Source: Opeltia flavorubescens (taxonomy: Eukaryota > Ascomycota > Lecanoromycetes > Teloschistales > Teloschistaceae). Taken from it: a stretch of DNA of 64,000 bases. Position 1 is the stretch's first letter. Every line of letters starts with the position of its first letter. Location: positions 1,386,022-1,450,021 of the forward strand of contig KE546972.1 in assembly GCA_000442125.1 (NCBI GenBank), read 5' to 3'. A program made the translations under genes and the position numbers. Below are positions 56,597 to 64,000 of the stretch, in pieces. The notes under the pieces were generated by a model, which was not told where the DNA came from, did no database searches, and saw only the letters and a program-made list of their open reading frames with translations.

Positions 56597-57413
56597 GGAC
56601 CTATTTGGATCAAACATTAATCCTTTTCGAATCTCAGCTACATATTTTAGGAAAGAAAGTCGTCAAAATATACAAGGCTGCTTCACATTTTACTTGGCTT
56701 GCATTGGTACTCGTTGAGTTAAGAAGATTAAGGTGAAAACTGCCATGGGAGACAAAGGAATTCGAGAGATCACAGAGCTTCATCATACTGGATTTTCAAA
56801 ATAACTAATCCTCATTGAATGGGATGCACGATTCTGATAGTCTGCTTCCGGCGACGCCACCAGGATTCATTATACAAAAGTGAAGATGAATACCGTACAA
56901 TGTCTCCACATAGCGCTTTTGCTACCAAGGGGCATTGCTTCTTGAATTTGGTAATTTCTAATTGAATTTTGACGATCTGCTGACCCAGAAGTAAGCAGGG
57001 TGTTGATCTAATTTCGAATCGACTATTGAATTGCAGATGTCGAGCTCCTGCAGATCAAAGATAGGGTCTCTACAACGTATGCTTGCATTAATCCGCCTCC
57101 AATGTAAGCCAAAGCTAAAGCCATGGCCTCTTTGTTCTTATATACTACAATGGCAGACTTCCCCCCCCTAACCGTCTGGCTGAAATCACAGCTTCAAAGG
57201 TCTTCTCTATCCGGCGATCGTTTTCATGGCTTCCTTTCTTCCTTTATCAAGCTATAGTCGAGCAAGACTTTCCTTTCCTAATTCTTAGCAATGTTCTATC
57301 TTCATCCGCTTTCTCCTTCTTCTGATTAGGCGTCGCATGCTGAACTTACATCATCTCTCACTATCCATATACACGCCGCATATCTCTAACCTCACTCATT
57401 GCCAACACACAAC
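56597..57413. other. Intergenic region
   Basis: About 0.8 kb with no frame of note. Near 57,160 there is a run of nine C residues. From 57,200 the plus strand is pyrimidine-rich, typical of a fungal promoter and leader for the next gene. Confidence 0.5.
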
Positions 57414-58331
57414 ATGGCAAACGTTAGCCAAACCCATCGATCACTCAGAAAAGTCCTAAGTCTCCCGATGGTGCAGGATCGAGTTTTCGGCGAAAACAGC
57501 CCTGGCGGTTTAGAATGGGAAGATTACAATAACGTATCAGGCTTCGTCGGTCCTGTTATTCATCAGCAGGGTGCAAGGGGCGATAGAGTCTTCCCCCTCA
57601 GGTGTCAGGAACGGCGGATTGCTGCTAACGGAAATCGTTCTTTCACATGCTATAGTTTAGGCAGCCGACAAAATCCGGTCGCACGCTGCGAAGGCAAGAA
57701 AAGAGACGTAGGCGCCCAACCGGACGCACGCCTTGACCATCTACCGGCCACCGTCCAGCTCCGCAACCTTCCCAGCGAGAGATTCAGAATTTGGGACGAA
57801 CCTGCACAACAGCACCGGCACGCCAACCATCCGATATGCAGACGCTGCGTCGATGGGAACGCTGCCAGGCGCGCGACAGCTTGGACAGATCAATTCCTCA
57901 TCACAGGGCCTAACATCAGGATGCATCGCTACTTCCGGTTCTGCAAAAAACATTCCAACCTCCTGGTTCGAGAACCAAACCTCCCGCCACGCGTACCGGG
58001 TGCCAGACCAACGTGCGCATGCTTGACTCGGTACGAGAACAACGCCCGCGATGTACGTGCTGGGAGATACAAGTTCAAATGCGACGACTGCGCGGAAAAA
58101 GAAAATTGGGACTGGCAAAACCGGGCTCGTCAATGGCAGATCGATTTGTGGTATACGTTCAAGAAGCGAGGGAGGGGGAAGCGAGCGTATGTGGATCGAG
58201 GTGGGATAGCAAGGGCGAAGCCGGTGTGTCCGTACCCGGGTTGTGGAGTTTTGGGGTGGTATGACACTCCTTTGGCGAACACGACGGGGCTGAGTCTATG
58301 CGTGGCTTGCTCACATGTAGTCCACTGTTGA
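57414..58331 (+). CDS. Cys-rich orphan protein, probable metal binder
   Basis: A single-exon frame of 305 residues starting MANVSQTHRSLRKVL at 57414 (five extra codons upstream lack an ATG). I do not recognise the family. The second half has spaced Cys/His pairs: CRRC, FCKKH, CACL, CDDC, CPYPGCG and a terminal CVACSHVVHC, which look like several zinc-binding knuckles. The middle is basic and Arg-rich. No signal peptide or membrane helix is seen. Possible readings are a zinc-ribbon regulatory or nucleic-acid-binding protein, perhaps lineage-specific. The continuous frame and Cys spacing support coding. Confidence 0.65.
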   Translation: MANVSQTHRSLRKVLSLPMVQDRVFGENSPGGLEWEDYNNVSGFVGPVIHQQGARGDRVFPLRCQERRIAANGNRSFTCYSLGSRQNPVARCEGKKRDVGAQPDARLDHLPATVQLRNLPSERFRIWDEPAQQHRHANHPICRRCVDGNAARRATAWTDQFLITGPNIRMHRYFRFCKKHSNLLVREPNLPPRVPGARPTCACLTRYENNARDVRAGRYKFKCDDCAEKENWDWQNRARQWQIDLWYTFKKRGRGKRAYVDRGGIARAKPVCPYPGCGVLGWYDTPLANTTGLSLCVACSHVVHC

Positions 58332-59182
58332 GTATGAGTATGGGAATGAAGGATATGTCACAGAATTGCATTGGGGTCTTTCTTTTGCTACTAGTGAACG
58401 ATAGCATCCATAAGAAGGCGTCAATTTTCAAAAGGGAATGGCTTGCGAAAGCAACAGTCGCGACTTCCTCCCGTTCTATATACAGTGATCCTTCGACGTC
58501 TGAAATCGTCATGTAGCTACCTCGAAGACTGGTATGACAGTCAATATGCCAACCCACGCTAGATTTAATGAGCCCGAGTCCGTTAGGATATGACGTGCTA
58601 TCCTCATCCGATACCTGGAGCTGTAACCAGAGCAGCGCAAATCTGGATCGGTGAGATTGTTCTGGATATCGATGTAAGTTTAGCCCTCATTGCTAGCTGT
58701 TCATGGCTCCATCACTTCTCCATGGCTGGTACGAGATTGCGCTACGATTCTTGACGTTTCCCGAGAAGAACGTCATAGGTTTCTTATTTCATTACCTACA
58801 AATGTTTGATGATTCTGAATTCCATGTCGGGTTGTCTGTAGTTCTCAGGAATTCGTTTCCACACTCATGGCTCATTGTGCGCAGATTCTACAACTACCTC
58901 ATCTCGCTTGTTGGATTTAGACTATTCAAATTATTCTTTGATATCGACAAATTTTGAATATATAAGTTCTGGCTTATTATTACAACATCGATCTTGAGAG
59001 CTATCTGTTGAAGTGGTGATTCCCAACAGCGTAAATCAACAAAAAGCCAGAGCAATATAGCTTTAAAGAACCGTTCTCATAGGCCCGAAAGGTCTGCCTA
59101 GATTTCATATCCAAAAGCTGCTGCCTGAAGACTTTATACATCTTGCTTCAACCAGATTTCGAAACCATTTAAAATTACAAAG
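58332..59182. other. Intergenic region upstream of the Nudix gene
   Basis: About 0.85 kb. An ATG frame at 58703-58957 (84 codons, aromatic and hydrophobic) is present but has no known domain or splice support, so it is not called. AT-rich around 58,900-59,000. Confidence 0.45.
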
Positions 59183-59878
59183 ATGTCCGCCCAATTGAAT
59201 ACTCCAGCAGCTCAACCGATCAGCATCCATATTCCTCATACTCTCAGAGGTTACGCCGTTCCGCTCCATTCTTTCCTCGCTCGCAACCCAAGCTACCAAC
59301 GTATCGTCTGTTCAGCGTTCATATTTGCTCCACCGACTTCTTCTCATTCGCAATCGTCGAACACAGCTCCTCGGCTACTAATCGTCAAGCGTTCTGCCAC
59401 TGAGCGTGCATTCCCGAATTTATGGGAAGTACCGGGCGGCTCAGTCGACGAAGATGACCCCACCATCCTGCATGCAGTCGCCCGTGAAGTCTTTGAGGAG
59501 ACAGGTCTGAGATTAACGAGAGTGGTGCGGCAGGCTGGTGATGGTATCGAATGGACCGAGAATAAAACCGGGAAAGAACGCAAATGGCTGAAGTTGACCT
59601 TTGAGATCGAAGTTGCTGAGATAGATTCTTCTATGGCCACGATGGATGACGGTATGATTTCGGGGTATCTCGACTCCATTCCAGTTGAGCTAGATCCGAA
59701 GGAACATCAGGAGTATGCATGGACCACTGAAAAGGAGGTCAGAGAGTTCCTGGAAGAGGGCAAGGGGAGAACAATTGGTTGGAAAGTGTTGGCAGAGCAG
59801 ATGTTGAAGGCTTTTGAGGTGGGCAGGATGAGCAAGGAGGAAGCTATGCTAGAGGACGAGAAAACGAGGAAGTACTAG
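59183..59878 (+). CDS. Nudix hydrolase
   Basis: A single-exon gene of 231 residues. Nudix enzymes cleave nucleoside diphosphate-linked substrates, often housekeeping dNTPs, NADH-like cofactors or capped RNAs. The domain starts near IVCSAFIFA; RLLIVKRS and LWEVPGGSVD lead to a Nudix box whose second half is canonical (REVFEETGL), while the first half (GGSVDEDDPTILHAVA) is one residue longer than the textbook pattern and has Asp in place of the first Glu. I believe this variant is common in related fungal proteins, so activity is plausible. The end is a charged helix (RMSKEEAMLEDEKTRKY). Substrate unknown. Confidence 0.88.
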   Translation: MSAQLNTPAAQPISIHIPHTLRGYAVPLHSFLARNPSYQRIVCSAFIFAPPTSSHSQSSNTAPRLLIVKRSATERAFPNLWEVPGGSVDEDDPTILHAVAREVFEETGLRLTRVVRQAGDGIEWTENKTGKERKWLKLTFEIEVAEIDSSMATMDDGMISGYLDSIPVELDPKEHQEYAWTTEKEVREFLEEGKGRTIGWKVLAEQMLKAFEVGRMSKEEAMLEDEKTRKY

Positions 59879-60769
59879 AAGTTGGTTATGCAGCTGCCTT
59901 TATTGCATGGAAGCTACGACAGACTTCTTGGACAGCATCTGGATCCTTTTTTTGGAAAGCGACGTGCTCTGATATCAGACGCTCAGGCTAAGAAGCTATT
60001 CCAAAAGCCTATCAAAAGCTCTTCGCTTCCAACGGACAACTTGAGAGGCCAGAAATCTGGGGTTCTGCTCCATGGTACCCTCACTGGTTCAAGATCGTTG
60101 TGCGAGGGCTATGAAGGAGGAAACACGATGCTGCGTGAGAGGTTCGGAGGGGAGCATAGAGAAACGAAATAGGAATGAAAGAGACTGTGTAGGCGGAAAC
60201 TTGCTGTGGGATTGTTTGCTACCTCTGCATGAGATGTTTGCTATCCCTTTGTGGCTTCAATTCTTATCTGATCCCCTAATTTTCCACATTTGGGTTATTC
60301 TGACTACGTTGTTGGCACCACTTCCAGATGGGGATATCTCCACGCAGGAAAATGTTTGGATGTCATTGTTGTTGTTTTTTGTGTCATGCTATCCTGTCAG
60401 CTCGAACATACTTCTTCACCTTCCTTTTCATGTCCCATGTAAGGTCTACACAAATTGTATGTTGCGGGAGAATGTTATATATTTGTGTCAAAGGGCATAT
60501 TTCTGGTCAATGGTTCTGATTTCTGTCGTCATGACGTGAAGAATTCTGTTTTTTCATATTTCTTCATCACTTGATCCCCATGATTCTGCTACTATATATT
60601 CATGTCTTATGGTCTCTATTTTCTCTTCTCTTTATCCTCCTCAATCAACTTCAACTCCAAGTACGGGCTCTCACCTTCTGCACCTCTTTATTATCTGTCC
60701 TCAACTTCAATAATTTCCAGGATTATATCAAAAAGTCTACTCCCACATACAAACGTCCCACGAATAAGA
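59879..60769. other. Intergenic region
   Basis: About 0.9 kb between two plus-strand genes, pyrimidine-rich towards its end. Frames such as 60072-60539 have no recognisable domain. A longer version of the next gene could begin at 60602, adding 56 hydrophobic, unfamiliar residues. Confidence 0.45.
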
Positions 60770-61795
60770 ATGTCTGCACAACACTTGGCAAACCTATCAT
60801 TGGAATCGAATGAGCAATCTCAAGTCGCGCAATTCCCTTTCCTTCGACTACCAGTCGATATCCGTCGATACTTTTATACTCTCGTCCTACGAGGTCCAGA
60901 TGCTCCGACGAATGCGGGTGGGTGGACGGAAGCCAGCAATATCCCCAAAGGGTTCCTCGGTCTCCTTCGCGTGAACAAACAGATCTCAGACGAAGCAATG
61001 CGAGTACTATATGGTACAAGCTCCACTGTCACCATAACATCAGAAGTGATGGCCTTTCGGGAAGTCTACAACGACGCAAAATTCTTTCTGCCTTTCAAGT
61101 TTAAGGGCATGTTGCAGTACATGACGAACTGGCAATTGGCTTTACGCTTCAACCCAGAATACAACTCGGATCCAATGCCATGTTCCATGCAAGCTCCTCA
61201 CCACAATTCCCGGCTGGCAATCGGACAGTATTACATTCGAGAAAGCGTCTTCTCCATCGCTGTCATCTTGGCGGAAGTATCGGATCTGCAAAACCTGAAG
61301 ATCTCGTTTCCCTGTCTCTGCAAGAAGAATGAGGATACCTCGGTCGACCGAGTCCGAGAGGCCATATCCTTCGCCCTTGTACCACTACGACAGCTACGTT
61401 TTCATACCAGCGTCACTTTCATCGCCGCTTCTCCGATTGACGAACCATCAAAACCCATGGATCGGGTAAAAAATGCATCCGCATCAGCAGCAAATACCCA
61501 ATGCCAGCAACCCGACTGCATCGCCTTCGTCAACTCCTTCGACGACATCAAGACCAAACTGCAAGATGATACCCCTCGCACAACCATCACAGCACGACAG
61601 AAGGAATGGATGGAGCTCAAACTCATTGCAGCTTTCATGACGCCAGACACTCCCGAGGTCCTGTTCGCACTTGCGTGTGTGTGGTTTGCTTTGGACCATA
61701 AGACTGATGAGGAGTTCAAGTGGGCGGTGGATGGGGCGAATTGGGTGATCAATTCGACTTTTAAGGATAGATGGTGGCCTGGATGGAGGAGGTAG
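60770..61795 (+). CDS. 2EXR/F-box-like fungal protein of unknown function
   Basis: A single-exon gene of 341 residues from MSAQHLANLSLES at 60770. The opening FPFLRLPVDIRRYFYTLVLRG, followed by LLRVNKQISDEAMRVLYG, is the pattern of the large fungal 2EXR/DUF7730-type and F-box-like family, whose members are numerous and mostly uncharacterised; some may be substrate receptors for ubiquitin ligases. The rest is mixed alpha/beta without a motif I can name, ending WWPGWRR. No membrane segment is present in this version; starting at 60602 would add a hydrophobic lead (LYFLFSLSS), which I consider leader sequence. Confidence 0.75.
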   Translation: MSAQHLANLSLESNEQSQVAQFPFLRLPVDIRRYFYTLVLRGPDAPTNAGGWTEASNIPKGFLGLLRVNKQISDEAMRVLYGTSSTVTITSEVMAFREVYNDAKFFLPFKFKGMLQYMTNWQLALRFNPEYNSDPMPCSMQAPHHNSRLAIGQYYIRESVFSIAVILAEVSDLQNLKISFPCLCKKNEDTSVDRVREAISFALVPLRQLRFHTSVTFIAASPIDEPSKPMDRVKNASASAANTQCQQPDCIAFVNSFDDIKTKLQDDTPRTTITARQKEWMELKLIAAFMTPDTPEVLFALACVWFALDHKTDEEFKWAVDGANWVINSTFKDRWWPGWRR

Positions 61796-62240
61796 TGAGG
61801 TGTTTGGGTACAATATATTGGCTCGTGGGGTGTAGGGTTGTAGGATCTTGGATGGCGTCTATGCAAAGGGAGGTGCGAAGATGTTGACCACTCTAATGTA
61901 TCACAACAAAGAAAAAATTGATATGAGAAATTGGATCCGTCTCTTCCGATATCTCCTTGAAAAGAGACATGCGGCCGGCAATTCCCCTCTCCTTCAATAA
62001 CCTAAACAAAAAAACAATAATAAAATACTCAAACCCCATAGCCTTCCCCTTTTCTTTCTCCGATCCCAAATTCCATCTGCATTCCATCGCAAGGCCTGAT
62101 TCCCAATACTTTTACACACCTATCCTTATTCCTACACTCCTCTTTCTGATCTCCAATCCATCCGACAGCTAATACAGCCCCTGCATCATAACACAACCAT
62201 CCAAATTAAAAAAATTCACAACTCCATAAACCCCTCCACT
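61796..62240. other. Intergenic spacer
   Basis: A 445-bp spacer, AT-rich around 62,000, with no supportable gene or RNA. Confidence 0.5.
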
Positions 62241-62438
62241 CTACTTGAACATCCTCATATCCGCAGCTTTATATTCCTCATCCACAGCTTTATATCCCTC
62301 ATCCGCAGCTTTATACTCCTCATCCAATCTCCTCATCTGCGCTCTATAACATCGCTGCTGGTATCTGGAGATGGCGATATTTATCGCAAATGGTGCGACT
62401 ATCGAGATAAGAGTTATTTTAGACACGTTGTTTAACAT
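62241..62438 (-). CDS. Possible micro-protein with one hydrophobic segment and a short repeat
   Basis: A 65-codon minus-strand ATG frame: a hydrophobic N-terminal segment (KITLISIVAPFAINIAI), a basic turn (RYQQRCYRAQMRR) and a repeat of EEYKAAD-type heptads. The repeat comes from three direct 21-bp copies. It could be a small tail- or signal-anchored protein, but the size and lack of relatives make it uncertain. An additional intron towards 62,460-62,470 is conceivable. Confidence 0.35.
   Translation of the reverse strand: MLNNVSKITLISIVAPFAINIAISRYQQRCYRAQMRRLDEEYKAADEGYKAVDEEYKAADMRMFK
62259..62321. repeat. Tandem 21-bp repeat, three copies
   Basis: Units 62259-62279, 62280-62300 and 62301-62321 share the core ATCCgCAGCTTTATA and differ at two to three positions. 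On the minus strand each encodes a seven-residue unit (E-Y-K-A-A/V-D-E/G). Unit length is a multiple of three, so copy number changes would keep the frame. Confidence 0.9.
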
Positions 62439-63231
62439 ATGGTGTATTTCTTGTTTGGGGGGGACTTACTGTAAACGAACAACGGGTGGCTGTAGCATTT
62501 CCCTAGGGTTTTGAGTAGGGGGGACATTTCTTTTGTGGGAATAGCCAAGGTAGAGTTTGCCCTTTGTAGTTGAATCTATTTCAAGATTTTGAAAGACTGA
62601 GTGAGGTGTACAACGAACGAAGATTTTTACTTGGTTCTAAAATAGAAAAAATCTCCTCCACGGGTTCCGTAGGGTCGAATCCACGGGTCGGAACGAGCAA
62701 TTTGTTTCGATATTCTATCATTTTCCAACTTCCTTTACCTCTATCATTGCACACATCTCTGGCTCTAGAGCCATCCTCCCAATCTCAGGAATGAGGTCTC
62801 CATAACACTTAAGAGTAGGTAATCAAGACATATCTCGGAAATGACAACAGTAGAAAGGGAGGGGAATTTATACGCACACTCTGATAGAAACGCTGACAGA
62901 GGTGAGAAAGAAAGGATGGAGGAGGTAATAATAGGAATGGCACCTAGGACGCGAACAAAGAGGAGAAATCCGGAAGTCTGTCTCAACTCAAATCGGAACG
63001 GCTTATTCTTCACGAGATTAGATTTCGTTGCCTTACTCGTCGGCTGATCTCGTCCCCACAACATTGATTAACCCATCCATTCCATTACCTATTTTCTCAA
63101 TTAGATCTCTCTCCTCGTAAGTCATCGTGAAATGATCCGGGGTATCAAACACCAAGAAAATTCCCCCAAAACGCCAGGCTGTCCTGTCCCCCAAACTCCC
63201 GTCAAACTTCCCAGTGAATGAACCTTTTTCA
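62439..63231. other. Intergenic region
   Basis: About 0.8 kb between two minus-strand genes. Frames of 64-99 codons on both strands overlap and show no family likeness. Confidence 0.5.
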
Positions 63232-64000
63232 TCAAAATAAATCATCCCTCCAATCCACGCGATCGCTAATCGTCAACACAACTTCCGTCTTCGCCCTTAT
63301 TCTCCCCAAAGGCACCTCAGCCTCACTGCTCTGATCTTCCAACTCCACCTCCTCCCTCTTACTCTTGCCACCACTACCCCTCTTCGGCTTCACCCCGCCG
63401 AAAACTTGGACTCTGTTACTCTGCCACGGATTCATCCCCGCACTGTCATCGTGAGAAGAAGAGAATTCGTTCAAGCGATTAAAGCTACCCTGTGTGCTGC
63501 CGGTGCGAGTTTGCTTCTTGTTGCTGCGCCAGGAGGTGAGGCTGTGGCGATTACTGGACAATATTTTCGGGCGGTAGGTATTGCGCCAGATGAGGCGGAC
63601 GAAGAGGGGGCGGAGGGAGGGGAGGCAGGCGCTGACGACGGCGATGGAGGGTTCGGCGGCGGTCCAGATGGCGGCGGGGACGTAGTTCCCTATGATGAAT
63701 GTTAGTAGCTGAATGGAATGGAGTGCCTGAAGCTGCTTTTACATGTGATATCAGATCGGTCGACTTCGGATAGGACGACAAGGCGGACGATACTGACAGC
63801 GCAGACACTGCGTGCTTGTTAGTTGATAGTCGTTTCCTTTATGAAGAAGCTAAGCTAACGTCAAGCCGACAGTAAAGATGGCGGTAAGTAGTAGTTTCTG
63901 AGGTGTACCGGTCCGTAGACTCCACAGGATTGGAATAGGCTGCGAACTTTTAGTGCATAGTCGCTGAATTCCAGGAATACGCGAGACTCCCTACCAAAGC
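63232..64000 (-). CDS. Fungal rhodopsin-domain (PTH11/SAT4-like) membrane protein, 3' part
   Basis: The gene enters from the right edge. Exons seen: 64000-63995 (two codons), 63939-63860, 63807-63743 and 63689-63232, with introns of 55, 52 and 53 bp; phases agree over 201 codons. The product has the last three helices of the seven-helix fungal rhodopsin domain: LPIPILWSLRTGT, IFTVGLTVCAVSIVRLVVL, and WNYVPAAIWTAAEPSIAVVSA followed by CLPSLRPLF, all family-typical. The roughly 125-residue cytosolic tail is Ser/Arg/Glu-rich (SSHDDSAGMNPWQSNR, EEVELEDQSSE). Such proteins are widespread in filamentous fungi; a few (for example Pth11) act as surface sensors, but most have no known role. The N-terminal four helices lie outside the window. 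Confidence 0.85.

Overview
The window is nuclear DNA of a filamentous ascomycete (Pezizomycotina). The genes carry short spliceosomal introns (mostly 46-114 bp, GT..AG, often with a CTAAC or CTGAC-like branch site), and the gene set is typically fungal: a CreA carbon repressor, a Ufe1-type syntaxin, a uric acid/xanthine permease, a one-chain acetyl-CoA carboxylase and an Ole1-type desaturase fused to cytochrome b5. The class cannot be fixed from the sequence alone. There is one ambiguous base (n) near 18,459. No tRNA, rRNA, CRISPR or recognisable transposon was seen. Exon structures below were worked out by eye from splice signals, reading phase and remembered family conservation; none was computed or checked against transcripts.

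Layout. 1-336: 5' end of a GNAT acetyltransferase running off the left edge. 1.5-5.3 kb: DDI1 ubiquitin shuttle/protease, then NOG1 ribosome-assembly GTPase. 6.3-8.4 kb: methylenetetrahydrofolate reductase, facing a peroxisomal enoyl-CoA hydratase-like gene (8.9-9.8 kb). 10.3-17.5 kb: acetyl-CoA carboxylase. 18.5-20.3 kb: amino-acid/GABA-type permease. 20.9-25.8 kb: CDC37 and RRP8 sharing a short divergent promoter, then UFE1. 26.3-31.8 kb: a putative secreted protein, the small subunit QCR10 of respiratory complex III (very fragmented gene), a membrane protein of unknown function and a Ser/Thr-rich protein. 32.3-38.1 kb: uric acid/xanthine permease, a MOSC protein and a Rad55-like RAD51 paralogue. 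38-44.6 kb is gene-poor and holds only the CreA gene. 44.6-48.7 kb: stearoyl-CoA desaturase and an MFS transporter. 49.4-53.4 kb: a large sacsin/NO VEIN-like GHKL ATPase. 54.6-56.2 kb: adjacent RpiB-type and triosephosphate-isomerase-type genes, a combination suggestive of erythritol (erythrulose phosphate) catabolism. 57.4-61.8 kb: a Cys-rich orphan, a Nudix hydrolase and a 2EXR/F-box-like protein. 63.2-64.0 kb: 3' part of a fungal rhodopsin-domain (PTH11/SAT4-like) membrane protein leaving at the right edge.

How they fit together. Most genes are independent housekeeping loci. Weak themes are lipid metabolism (acetyl-CoA carboxylase, hydratase, desaturase), ribosome assembly (NOG1, RRP8) and proteostasis (DDI1, CDC37). 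The most interesting points are two genes whose start codon is at or inside a splice junction (DDI1, QCR10), the isomerase pair, the GHKL ATPase, and the CreA gene with a shortened N-terminus inside a gene desert.
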